Positions 54,405-62,364 of a stretch of 64,000 bases of DNA are shown here, piece by piece; position 1 is the stretch's first letter; each line of letters starts with the position of its first letter. The notes under the pieces are model-generated. The model worked only from the letters and a program-made list of their open reading frames with translations. It ran no database searches and was not told the DNA's origin. Source of the stretch: Haloactinomyces albus (GTDB taxonomy: Bacteria; Actinomycetota; Actinomycetes; Mycobacteriales; Pseudonocardiaceae); NCBI RefSeq assembly GCF_031458135.1, contig NZ_JAVDXW010000001.1, positions 3,844,001 to 3,908,000 of the forward strand, in the 5' to 3' direction. The position numbers and the translations under genes are program-made.

Positions 54405-55787
54405 GTGACTACCTCCGATCATTCGATCGACGATGCACCTTTAACGGCCTTCCACAAACGGCTCACGGCCTACTCGTCCGGTGGGCCGTTCATCGACGGC
54501 TACGCCCTCACGATCATTGGGATCGCCCTGATCACGCTCGAGCCCGCTATGGGATTGAGCGTGACGGAGATCGGGCTGGTCGGCACCGCCAGCCTTGTCG
54601 GCGTCTTCGCCGGTGGTGGAATCTTCGGCTACGTCACCGACAAGGTGGGCCGGCAAGTCATGTACATCGCCGACTTGCTGGTGCTCGCTGCGACTTCGGT
54701 TCTCACGGCATTTGCCACCGACGTGTGGCAGATCGTCGTTCTGCGGTTCTTGCTCGGTGTCGCGGTCGGCGCCGATTATCCGATTGCGACATCGTTGCTG
54801 GCCGAGTTCTTGCCCCGGCGACAGCGAGGCAAGATGATCGGTGCCACGTTCGTGGTGTGGGCCGTGGGCGCCGCGGTCGCCTATCTCGTGGGCTTCCTGC
54901 TTCGAGATTTCGGTCCGGATGCTTGGCGTTTGATGCTCGCAAGCCCTGCGATCTTCGCGGTGATCACCTTGCTGCTGCGACTCGGGACACCGGAATCGCC
55001 GCGCTGGCTGCTGAGCAAAGGCAGGGTCGAGGAGGCGCGCGCCGCGATCAAGAAGGTCTACGGGGACGCTTACGACATCACCGACCTACCAGACGAGCAA
55101 CCGGCGGAGACCTCCTACTGGAGCGTCTTCCGAGGTCCTTACCTTAAGCGCACGGTTTTCGTAGCGGTGTTCTGGACCGCTCAGGTCATCCCGATGTTCG
55201 CGGTGTACACCTTCGCCCCGGGGCTCCTCGAGTCGTTCGGCCTGACCGGTGACGCGAATACTTATGGCGGTTCGGCCCTGATCGCCCTCCTGTTCGTCGT
55301 GGGTGGCTTGCCCGGCCTGTATCTGGTCGAAGCGATCGGCCGAAAGCGGCTGCTGCTGTGGTCTTTCGCGTTCGTGGGGATCGCGCTCACACTGCCCGCA
55401 GTCATCCCCGGTGTCCCGGCATGGTTCTTTTTCGCTGCTCTGGCTGCCTTCGCTGTGGGGTCGGGTGCATCGAACTTCCTTCAAGTGGTCTATCCCAACG
55501 AGATCTTTCCGACGGAGGTACGAGCCACCGCGGTTGGCGTCGGTACTGCCTTGAGTCGCATCGGGGCAGCGATCGGTACGTTCCTGATGCCGTTTGCCCT
55601 TCAATTCGGAGTCTCGATCGCATTGTTGGTGGGAGCGGCGATCACGGCCATCGGATTTGTGATAACCCTGGTATGGGGAATCGAGACAAAGGGACGCTCA
55701 CTGAGCGATACAGCGTCATCGCACGGAAACGATGAGCCGCAGAAATCGACAACCGAACCGCAACAGCCAATCGAGACACGGCTGTGA
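54405..55787 (+). CDS. MFS sugar-porter-type transporter
   Basis: A 460-residue protein with about 12 transmembrane segments. Sugar/metabolite:H+ symporter motifs are visible: GYVTDKVGRQ, RFLLGVAVGADYPI, PESPRWLLSKGR, VEAIGRKRLL and FPTEVRATAVG. It probably imports the guanidino or amino compound handled by the adjacent hydrolase. GTG 54405 has GGGAGGAG seven bases upstream. Confidence 0.85.
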   Translation: MTTSDHSIDDAPLTAFHKRLTAYSSGGPFIDGYALTIIGIALITLEPAMGLSVTEIGLVGTASLVGVFAGGGIFGYVTDKVGRQVMYIADLLVLAATSVLTAFATDVWQIVVLRFLLGVAVGADYPIATSLLAEFLPRRQRGKMIGATFVVWAVGAAVAYLVGFLLRDFGPDAWRLMLASPAIFAVITLLLRLGTPESPRWLLSKGRVEEARAAIKKVYGDAYDITDLPDEQPAETSYWSVFRGPYLKRTVFVAVFWTAQVIPMFAVYTFAPGLLESFGLTGDANTYGGSALIALLFVVGGLPGLYLVEAIGRKRLLLWSFAFVGIALTLPAVIPGVPAWFFFAALAAFAVGSGASNFLQVVYPNEIFPTEVRATAVGVGTALSRIGAAIGTFLMPFALQFGVSIALLVGAAITAIGFVITLVWGIETKGRSLSDTASSHGNDEPQKSTTEPQQPIETRL

Positions 55788-55819
55788 ATACGGAAGCTTC
55801 AGGTGAGGAGCACAGCGCG

Positions 55820-56821
55820 ATGACATACGAATCAGCACCAATTGGCGCGCTCGATTCGACGAAGGTGCCGCGCTTCGCAGGCCCCGGGACGTTTGCGCGT
55901 ATCCCGGATCTGTCCCAGGTGAGCGACTACGATATCGCGATTCTCGGTGTCCCGTTTGACGGCGGCACCTCGTACCGCCCCGGCGCCCGCTTCGGTCCAA
56001 TGGCCGTGCGTCAGGCCGCTCGGAATTTGAGGGCGGGATTCCACGTCGAACTCGATGTCGCGCCGCTCAAACAGCTCCAGGTCGTTGACGCCGGCGACGT
56101 GCCGTGCAGTCCCTATGGCATCTCCGATGCCGTGGGGGAGATCGAGGACCACACTCGGGAACTCCTGGGGGGGAGCAACCGACGAATCGTGGCGATAGGT
56201 GGAGATCATACGATCGCGTTGCCAATGTTGCGTGCCGTCGCCCGCGAGCACGGGCCGGTTGCGTTGGTGCATTTCGACGCGCACCTCGACACATGGGACA
56301 CCTACTTCAACGCACCGGTCACACACGGCACGATCTTCCGTCGCGCGTTCGAAGAAGGGCTGCTGGTCGAAGACCACTCGATCCACCTGGGAATCCGCGG
56401 CCCCATCTACGACCAGATCGACATGGAGCAAGACCGATCATTCGGCTTCCGGACCATTCGCGCCAACGACCTCGACGTGATCGGGATCGATGGTGCGGTC
56501 GACGCGGTCAAGCAACGCGTCGGTGATGTTCCGGTGTACGTATCGGTCGACATAGACGTCCTTGACCCGGCGTTTGCCCCGGGCACCGGAACACCGGAAG
56601 CAGGCGGATTCAGCTCCCGAGAGCTGCTGCGGCTTCTGCGGCAACTGAGCGGACTCAACTTGGTCGGTGCCGACGTCGTTGAAGTCTCGCCTGCCTACGA
56701 CCATGCCGAGGTCACCTCGGTCGCCGCTGCGACAGTAGCCTTCGACCTGGTGACCATGATGGTCACCGGGGGAAGGACAGCTCGAGAGCATGCCCCTGAG
56801 ACCGACTCGGCGGTGCGCTGA
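55820..56821 (+). CDS. Agmatinase-family ureohydrolase
   Basis: A 333-residue Mn2+-dependent ureohydrolase: AIGGDHTIALP, HFDAHLDTWD and DIDVLDPAFAPGTGTPEAGG hold the metal-binding His and Asp residues. It hydrolyses a guanidino compound to urea and an amine. Agmatine, guanidinobutyrate and guanidine hydrolases all share these motifs, so the substrate is uncertain. ATG 55820 follows GAGGAG; a GTG at 55784 overlapping the transporter stop is an alternative. Confidence 0.88.
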   Translation: MTYESAPIGALDSTKVPRFAGPGTFARIPDLSQVSDYDIAILGVPFDGGTSYRPGARFGPMAVRQAARNLRAGFHVELDVAPLKQLQVVDAGDVPCSPYGISDAVGEIEDHTRELLGGSNRRIVAIGGDHTIALPMLRAVAREHGPVALVHFDAHLDTWDTYFNAPVTHGTIFRRAFEEGLLVEDHSIHLGIRGPIYDQIDMEQDRSFGFRTIRANDLDVIGIDGAVDAVKQRVGDVPVYVSVDIDVLDPAFAPGTGTPEAGGFSSRELLRLLRQLSGLNLVGADVVEVSPAYDHAEVTSVAAATVAFDLVTMMVTGGRTAREHAPETDSAVR

Positions 56822-56830
56822 GAGAGATCT

Positions 56831-56864
56831 CCGGGCGGAGACTCGCGCCCTCGTCTCCGCCCGG
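56831..56864 (+). terminator. Terminator of the ureohydrolase operon
   Basis: CCGGGCGGAGAC (56831-56842) and GTCTCCGCCCGG (56853-56864) form a perfect 12-bp stem with a 10-base loop, ten bases after the stop. Confidence 0.8.
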
Positions 56865-57364
56865 CAGTGGCATGCTCCTCGGCATTCGTAGTTGCCTCCG
56901 TTGGTGCTCGGACTGTGCCGAGAATGCTGTGCTGGAATCGACAGGCGGGAACGATTCCTCCGTCTCACTTGCCGATCGGTTTCGGATGGGTTCGGTGGCC
57001 CGGCCGGGGCATCGAGCAGGAGATACAACCGCGAGACGGACTCGTCGGCGGTTCCGAGTGTGTCGCTGTCGATGAGTGCCTCCGAGCGTTCGTCGCGGAC
57101 GGCGACTCCGAAGGGGCTGCCGCGACGCAGCCGGGCGGTGCCGTCGAACGGCATGGCCAGGTCGTTCCAGTACGTGCCGGGGCGGTGCCAGTCGTTGGTG
57201 AGCAGGAACTCGCTCGTACGGTCGGGCTTCGCTGGCACCACTGCCAGATGTGCGTCAGAGCGGGAATGAGCACGGTGGGCTCGCCGTCCATACGCACGCG
57301 GCGAGTCTGAAACCGATGCAGGACGACGGTGTCGTCACCGTCGGTGTGGGGATGAACCGCCCGA
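56865..57364. other. Region without a confident gene
   Basis: A minus-strand open frame ending in this region reads DRTSEFLLTNDWHRPGTYWN and later SVSRLYLLLDAP. It may be a decayed gene, but I cannot name a family and see no start or operon context. No other candidate is convincing. Confidence 0.3.
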
Positions 57365-57502
57365 CGCGGCAAACCCGAGTCCCTCAAGCACGGCTTCCAC
57401 GGCTACTGGTCACGCCGGATCACCGACGAGCATCGCCTCGTCTGCAAGGTCGACGAGGATGAGATCCGCATCGCCGCATGTCGCTATCACCACGGACATT
57501 GA
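57365..57502 (+). pseudogene. yoeB: YoeB-type toxin C-terminal fragment
   Basis: RGKPESLKHGFHGYWSRRIT followed by DEHRLVCKVDEDEIRIAACRYHHGH and a stop is the C-terminal half of the YoeB/Txe ribosome-dependent RNase. No start codon, N-terminal half or YefM-type antitoxin is visible. Confidence 0.75.
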
Positions 57503-57551
57503 GCCGCAGCGGTCAATGTCCTCTGGGTGAGCAGCGCGGCGCTTGCACGGG

Positions 57552-57641
57552 TCAGGGATCGTGGAAGACGGCGTGTGTGCCGATGCGGCGAAAGATTACG
57601 CATGTGGTCCCGGGTGGATCTTCCAACTCGTATTTCCAGAT
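57552..57641 (-). pseudogene. RelE-like toxin C-terminal fragment
   Basis: On the minus strand a short frame ends in PPGTTCVIFRRIGTHAVFHDP, which resembles the C-terminus of RelE-superfamily toxins. Only about 30 codons are recognisable. Low confidence. Confidence 0.3.
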
Positions 57642-57729
57642 GGCATGGTCATCCGGTGCCCGGGGAATCTCAAAGACGCCCCGATGCCCTGTACTCCCTT
57701 GATGCGTAGCGAGGGAGGAAAGTCCGCCG

Positions 57730-58020
57730 TTGGTTTTACAGTCCCGGCAGCCCTCACCCGAGCAGGCGAGCAACAGCCGGATGGGTCGGTTCCGTGCCTG
57801 GGTGAGTTCGGCGCGCGGGCTCGGCCTGCCCGACTACCGGGCGCTGTGGCGGTGGTCGGTGTCGGACCTGGAGGGGTTCTGGGAAGCGATCGCGGAGTTC
57901 TTCGACGTGGCTCTTCCACCAGCGCCCGAACGGGTGCCGGCCGAGGAGGTCGTGCCCGGCACCGAATGGTTCCCCGGTGCGGCGCTGAACTACCCCGAGC
58001 ACGCCCTGCGCGACGGCTGA
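57730..58020 (+). pseudogene. Acetoacetyl-CoA synthetase N-terminal fragment
   Basis: The frame reads RMGRFRAWVSSARGLGLPDY, LWRWSVSDLEGFWEAIAEFF and EWFPGAALNYPEHALRDG, then stops. That is the first 90 of about 650 residues of acetoacetyl-CoA synthetase, with no AMP-binding domain. No continuation follows. Confidence 0.7.
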
Positions 58021-58098
58021 TGGCAATGCTGCGGTCGGACGCTCGGGTGGTCGGTGCTGATCCCTGCCCGGCATCCATCGAAGCAATGTAGTGATTAT

Positions 58099-58126
58099 TT
58101 GACGGCCGTATATTTAACGACATACT
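58099..58126 (+). promoter_or_regulatory. Promoter of the acyl-CoA dehydrogenase operon
   Basis: TTGACG (58099-58104) is followed after 16 bases by CATACT (58121-58126) and GTGGCGGA. The same layout, with identical GACATA and GTGGCGGA, precedes the CoA ligase at 62300-62335. Confidence 0.65.
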
Positions 58127-58175
58127 GTGGCGGAAGCCGATCCATCGTTGCGTCGCCATCCGGAAAGGTAGCGGG

Positions 58176-59312
58176 ATGTCAGCGTTTGCCTTGAGCGTGC
58201 AGCAGCAGGAGTTCGTCCGCCTGGTCCGTGAGATTGCGGAGTCTGAGCTGCTTGGACTCGTTGGGACGGGAACGCCGGGCCGCGTCAACAGGGATCTCGT
58301 CCGGGCCATGGGTAAGCAGAGCTTGCTGGCGCGGTTGTACAGCGGTGCGGACGACTCCCGCAGTGCTGCGGCGATGGACCTGTGCTTGCTGCGCGAGACG
58401 CTCGCGACGGTGAGCACCGAGGCGGAAACGGCCCTGGCATTGCAGGGACTGGGCAGTTATCCGATCCTGCTTTCCGGCACGCGGGAGGCGGCGAAACGAT
58501 GGCGACCGCACGTCCTCTCGGGAGAGGCTGTCGCGGCGTTCGCGCTTTCCGAATCCGAAGCCGGTTCCGATGCGGGAGCATTGTCGCTACGGGCTGAACC
58601 GGACGGTGACGGCTGGCGGCTGCACGGCGAGAAGCTGTGGATTTCGAACGCCCCCGACGCGGATGTGTACAGCGTCTTCGCCCGCACCACTCCGAACGCA
58701 CGCGCTCGTGGGGTGACCGCGTTCGTGGTATCCGGTAGCAGCTCCGGACTGAGCGGCGAGCACCTCGACATGATCTCACCGCATCCGATCGGGCGACTGC
58801 ACTTCGACGGCGTCCGGGTCGGACCCGAGGATGTGCTCGGCGAGGTCGATGCCGGGTTCGAGGTCGCCATGCGCACGCTCGACCTTTTTCGCCCCAGCGT
58901 CGGCGCCTTCGCTCTCGGCATGGCCCAGTCCGCCCTGGACACGGCGATCGCGCACACCACTTCCCGGCAGGCGTTCGGTGGTGTGCTCAGCGATCAGCAG
59001 GCGGTGTCGCACAAACTGGCCGACATGGCCACCCGGCTCGAAGCCGCCCGCTTGCTCGTCTACTCTGCTGCCTCCGCTTATGACGCGGAGGCCGAACCGA
59101 CCGAGATCACCAGACGGTCTGCCATGGCCAAGCTCGAAGCCACCGAGGCCGCGCAGTTCGTGGTCGACACCGCCGTACAGCTGGTCGGGGCACGGGCCCT
59201 GCAGCACGGCCATCCGCTCGAACATCTCTACCGCGATGTCCGCGCACCGCGCATCTACGAAGGAGCCTCGGAGATTCAGCGCACGATCATCGGCCGCTCG
59301 CTCACTCGCTGA
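58176..59312 (+). CDS. Acyl-CoA dehydrogenase
   Basis: A 378-residue enzyme: AFALSESEAGSD, WRLHGEKLWISNAPDADV, RQAFGGVLSDQQAV, LVGARALQHGHPLEHLYRD and the catalytic-Glu segment RIYEGASEIQ. It introduces a C=C into an acyl-CoA using FAD. First gene of a four-gene transcript leading to RidA; in the 2-aminobenzoyl-CoA-like pathway it would act on the dearomatised ring-CoA. Confidence 0.9.
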   Translation: MSAFALSVQQQEFVRLVREIAESELLGLVGTGTPGRVNRDLVRAMGKQSLLARLYSGADDSRSAAAMDLCLLRETLATVSTEAETALALQGLGSYPILLSGTREAAKRWRPHVLSGEAVAAFALSESEAGSDAGALSLRAEPDGDGWRLHGEKLWISNAPDADVYSVFARTTPNARARGVTAFVVSGSSSGLSGEHLDMISPHPIGRLHFDGVRVGPEDVLGEVDAGFEVAMRTLDLFRPSVGAFALGMAQSALDTAIAHTTSRQAFGGVLSDQQAVSHKLADMATRLEAARLLVYSAASAYDAEAEPTEITRRSAMAKLEATEAAQFVVDTAVQLVGARALQHGHPLEHLYRDVRAPRIYEGASEIQRTIIGRSLTR

Positions 59313-59330
59313 GCTGCTCAGGAGGAATTC

Positions 59331-60164
59331 ATGTCCGCCAGCCCGTTTCGTGCCTCCGCTCGGCTCACCGACGAGTGGAAGCACTTCGATTTCACCGTCG
59401 CCGACGGCGTCGCCACGGTAACGTTCAATCGTCCGGAGAAATTCAATCCACTGACCTTCGAAAGCTACGCGGACCTGCGGGACCTCCTGCACGAGTTGCC
59501 GTCGCGGGAAGACACCAGGGTGCTGGTGATCCGTGGCGAGGGCGAGGCTTTCTGCGCCGGCGGCGACGTCAACGAAATCATCGGTGAGCTGATCAAGATG
59601 GATGCTCGCGATCTCATGGCGTTCACCAAGATGACCGGCGAGGTGATCCGGGCGATGCGCGAGTGTCCCATCCCGATCATCTCCGGTATTCAGGGCGTCG
59701 CCGCCGGCGCGGGCTCGGTCATCGCGCTGGCCTCCGACTTCCGGGTCGTGGCCGAGTCCGGCCGGTTCGCCTTCCTGTTCACCAAGGTCGGCCTCTCCGG
59801 TGGCGACATGGGCGCGGCGTATTTGCTGCCGCGGGTGGTCGGTGCCGGTCGTGCAACGCAACTTCTGATGCTCGGCGACACCATTGATGCGGCGACCGCG
59901 GACAACTACGGGCTCGTCAGCGAACTCGTGCCCGACGAGAATTTGAATGAGGCGGTCGAGCGGCTGGCCCGACGGCTCGCGGACGGGCCGACTCTGGCAT
60001 ATGCGCAGACGAAGTCGCTGATCACGCGTGAGCTGGACATGTCGCTCGGCAGTGCGACGGAGCTCGATGCGATGACTCAGGCACTGCTGATGACCACCGA
60101 TGACCACGCCGAGTTCCACGCTTCCTTCAACGAGAAGCGCAAGCCGCATTGGACGGGACGATGA
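59331..60164 (+). CDS. Enoyl-CoA hydratase/isomerase
   Basis: The 277-residue crotonase-fold protein has RGEGEAFCAGGDVNEI and GVAAGAGSVIALASDFRV, the two oxyanion-hole segments. It lies 18 bp after the acyl-CoA dehydrogenase and overlaps the SDR start by four bases. It probably hydrates or cleaves the ring-derived enoyl-CoA. Confidence 0.9.
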   Translation: MSASPFRASARLTDEWKHFDFTVADGVATVTFNRPEKFNPLTFESYADLRDLLHELPSREDTRVLVIRGEGEAFCAGGDVNEIIGELIKMDARDLMAFTKMTGEVIRAMRECPIPIISGIQGVAAGAGSVIALASDFRVVAESGRFAFLFTKVGLSGGDMGAAYLLPRVVGAGRATQLLMLGDTIDAATADNYGLVSELVPDENLNEAVERLARRLADGPTLAYAQTKSLITRELDMSLGSATELDAMTQALLMTTDDHAEFHASFNEKRKPHWTGR

Positions 60165-60937
60165 GCACTCCGGGACGCGTGTGTCTCGTCACCGGCGCCA
60201 GTCGAGGGATCGGCCGCGCGGTGGCCGAACGTCTGGTTGCCGAGGGTTGTCGGGTCGCCCTGGTGGCACGGACACAGGAGTCGGTGGACGAGGTCAAAAG
60301 CGCCATCGGCAAGCAGAACCCCGATGGCGAGACGATGGCCATCGCCGCGGACGTCACCGACACCGACGAGATCGAGCGGATGTTTGGCGAAGTCGAGACC
60401 CGTTGGGGGCCGGTGGAGGTAGTGGTCTCCAACGCCGGGTCCGGTGCGGCGTCACCTCTGGTCGAAACAACCGACGAGGAGTGGCAGCACATGATGGACC
60501 TGAATCTGACTGCCCCGTTCCGCTGTGTGCGGCGGGCATTGCCGACGATGCTCGAGGCAGGGTGGGGACGGATCGTGGTCATCGCCTCGGTGGTCGCCAA
60601 ACGGGGAGAGGCGACGGTAAGCGCGTACACCGCCAGCAAGCACGGCGTGCTGGGATTGGTGCGCTCCGCTGCCGCGGAGGTCGCCGGCCACGGGGTCACC
60701 GTCAACGCGGTGTGCCCCGGCTATGTGGACACTCCCATGACCGACCGGACGGTGCTTGCCATCAGCCGGCGCTCCGACCGCACTGTTGACGAGGCGAGAC
60801 AGGCACTGGTGCGCAGGCAACCCGTGGGGCGTCTCATCGATACGGCCGAGGTTGCCGAGGCCGTGCATTTCTGTGTGGTCAACGGCGCGGTCACCGGGCA
60901 AGGCATCAACGTCGACGGAGGAGCAGTGCAATCATGA
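60161..60937 (+). CDS. SDR-family oxidoreductase
   Basis: The 258-residue protein has TGASRGIG, SNAGSG, the Ser/Tyr-x-x-x-Lys set (IASV ... YTASK) and GINVDGG. It likely oxidises the 3-hydroxyacyl-CoA formed by the hydratase. ATG 60161 and its own stop both use four-base overlaps with neighbours. Confidence 0.9.
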   Translation: MSTPGRVCLVTGASRGIGRAVAERLVAEGCRVALVARTQESVDEVKSAIGKQNPDGETMAIAADVTDTDEIERMFGEVETRWGPVEVVVSNAGSGAASPLVETTDEEWQHMMDLNLTAPFRCVRRALPTMLEAGWGRIVVIASVVAKRGEATVSAYTASKHGVLGLVRSAAAEVAGHGVTVNAVCPGYVDTPMTDRTVLAISRRSDRTVDEARQALVRRQPVGRLIDTAEVAEAVHFCVVNGAVTGQGINVDGGAVQS

Positions 60938-61365
60938 ATACCGAAACCGAAAACCCGCGAACGCGATGCATCAATCCGCTGGAACTCGGCAGGCCGTCCG
61001 GCTTCTCCCATGCCGTGCGGACCACGGGCGGCGCGACTGTCCACCTGGCCGGGCAGACGGCACTGGATACAGATGGCGTGATCGTCGGCGATACCGTGGT
61101 GGAGCAGTTCGATCAGGCGTTGAGCAATTTGCTGACGGCGCTGCGGTCGGCAGGGGGAACCCCGCAGGATCTGGTCAGCCTGACCATCTACATCGTCGAC
61201 ATGGACGATTACCAAGCCCGTGCGCGCGAGATCGGCGCGGTGTGGAAGCGTCTCATCGGTAAGTCCTACCCGGCGATGGCGGGGGTCGGCGTCGCACGGC
61301 TCTGGGATGCCGAGGCCCTGGTCGAGGTCCAGGGCATCGCCTGTGTTCCGGCCGATGGGCTGTGA
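60934..61365 (+). CDS. RidA-family protein (enamine/imine deaminase)
   Basis: A 143-residue RidA/YjgF fold: HLAGQTALD, QALSNLLTALRSAGG, LVSLTIYIVDMDDY and ALVEVQGIACVPADG. It hydrolyses enamines and imines to carbonyls and ammonia, which fits removal of the amino group from aminobenzoyl-CoA ring intermediates. Last gene of the operon; ends three bases before the convergent paaX-like gene. Confidence 0.88.
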   Translation: MNTETENPRTRCINPLELGRPSGFSHAVRTTGGATVHLAGQTALDTDGVIVGDTVVEQFDQALSNLLTALRSAGGTPQDLVSLTIYIVDMDDYQARAREIGAVWKRLIGKSYPAMAGVGVARLWDAEALVEVQGIACVPADGL

Positions 61366-61368
61366 GTC

Positions 61369-62214
61369 TCACGGATGGATGATCGCTCGCGCGTGCTCGC
61401 GGGCAGGCCCGCTGAGAGCGGTGTTGAGCTGGTCGAACAGTTCGCCTGCCGTGACACCGTTCCAGCCCGGCGGAAGTAGCTGCAGCGGCAGTCCCGGGTC
61501 CAGATACGGCAGCCGTCGCCATTCGGTGAGCATCGGCACGTATTCGTTGAACGCCTCCCGTGGTGTCAGCGTGGACGACGCGGCGTGCTCCAGCACCGGT
61601 CGATATCGGTGCAGGAAATCGGAGTACAGTTCGGTCAACTCGTCGAGGTCCCACCACGATCGCACTTTCGATCGTAGGTCGCCGAAAGCCAGGTGCTCGG
61701 CGTGGAACATATCGACGTAGCCGGTCATTCCGCGGCGAGTCAACGTTTCCCGTGCCTCGCGAGCGAGGTTGCCGGGAGCCACCCAGACGCCGGGGGCTGC
61801 GGTGCCGAACCCGAGTCGGGTCAAGGTGGTGCGGAGCGCATGGCGCTTGTCGCGTTCGGACTCGGGAATGGAGAACACGACGAGCAGCCAGCCGTCATCG
61901 ATGTCGGCACGTCTACGGTCGAAAATGCGGACATCGCCCTCGGCGAGCATTTCCAGGGTGGATTCGGACAGCGAATACCCGGCCGTGCCGGCGCGCCGAT
62001 CGGCCACCAGGGTGCCCTTGCGTTTGAGCCTGGAAATGGACGAGCGAACAGCCGGGCTTTCCACGCCGAGATCGGCCATCAACTGGACCACCGAGGCCAC
62101 CGACAACCAGTTGTGCTCTCCCCGGGCGTAGAGAGCGAAGATCGTCACGATCAGTTGCCGAGGCTGGGGTTCGCGAGCGCTCTCCCTCTCGGCAGCATAT
62201 TTCTCTGTCGTCAT
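61369..62214 (-). CDS. PaaX-family repressor
   Basis: The 281-residue protein has the PaaX N-terminal winged helix (QLIVTIFALYARGEH, LGVESPAVRSSISRLKRKG) and the PaaX central domain (GWLLVVFSIPESERDKRHALR, APGVWVAP). PaaX senses aryl-CoA esters. Sitting between the two promoter-linked transcripts, it is the likely repressor of both. ATG 62214. Confidence 0.9.
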   Translation of the reverse strand: MTTEKYAAERESAREPQPRQLIVTIFALYARGEHNWLSVASVVQLMADLGVESPAVRSSISRLKRKGTLVADRRAGTAGYSLSESTLEMLAEGDVRIFDRRRADIDDGWLLVVFSIPESERDKRHALRTTLTRLGFGTAAPGVWVAPGNLAREARETLTRRGMTGYVDMFHAEHLAFGDLRSKVRSWWDLDELTELYSDFLHRYRPVLEHAASSTLTPREAFNEYVPMLTEWRRLPYLDPGLPLQLLPPGWNGVTAGELFDQLNTALSGPAREHARAIIHP

Positions 62215-62299
62215 AACAACACCATAGAACTTCCATGGTTTCATGCCATCTCTGGCTCGACCGGGTGCTCACATAGCAACGTAGAAGTATTCCTATATA

Positions 62300-62327
62300 T
62301 TGACGAGCGTAACAGAGTAGACATATA
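62300..62327 (+). promoter_or_regulatory. Promoter of the CoA ligase gene
   Basis: TTGACG (62300-62305), 16-base spacer, CATATA (62322-62327), then GTGGCGGA. It is nearly identical in layout to the promoter at 58099-58134. Confidence 0.65.
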
Positions 62328-62364
62328 GTGGCGGACATCACATTCGCTCGTGGGAAGGCCAGCC

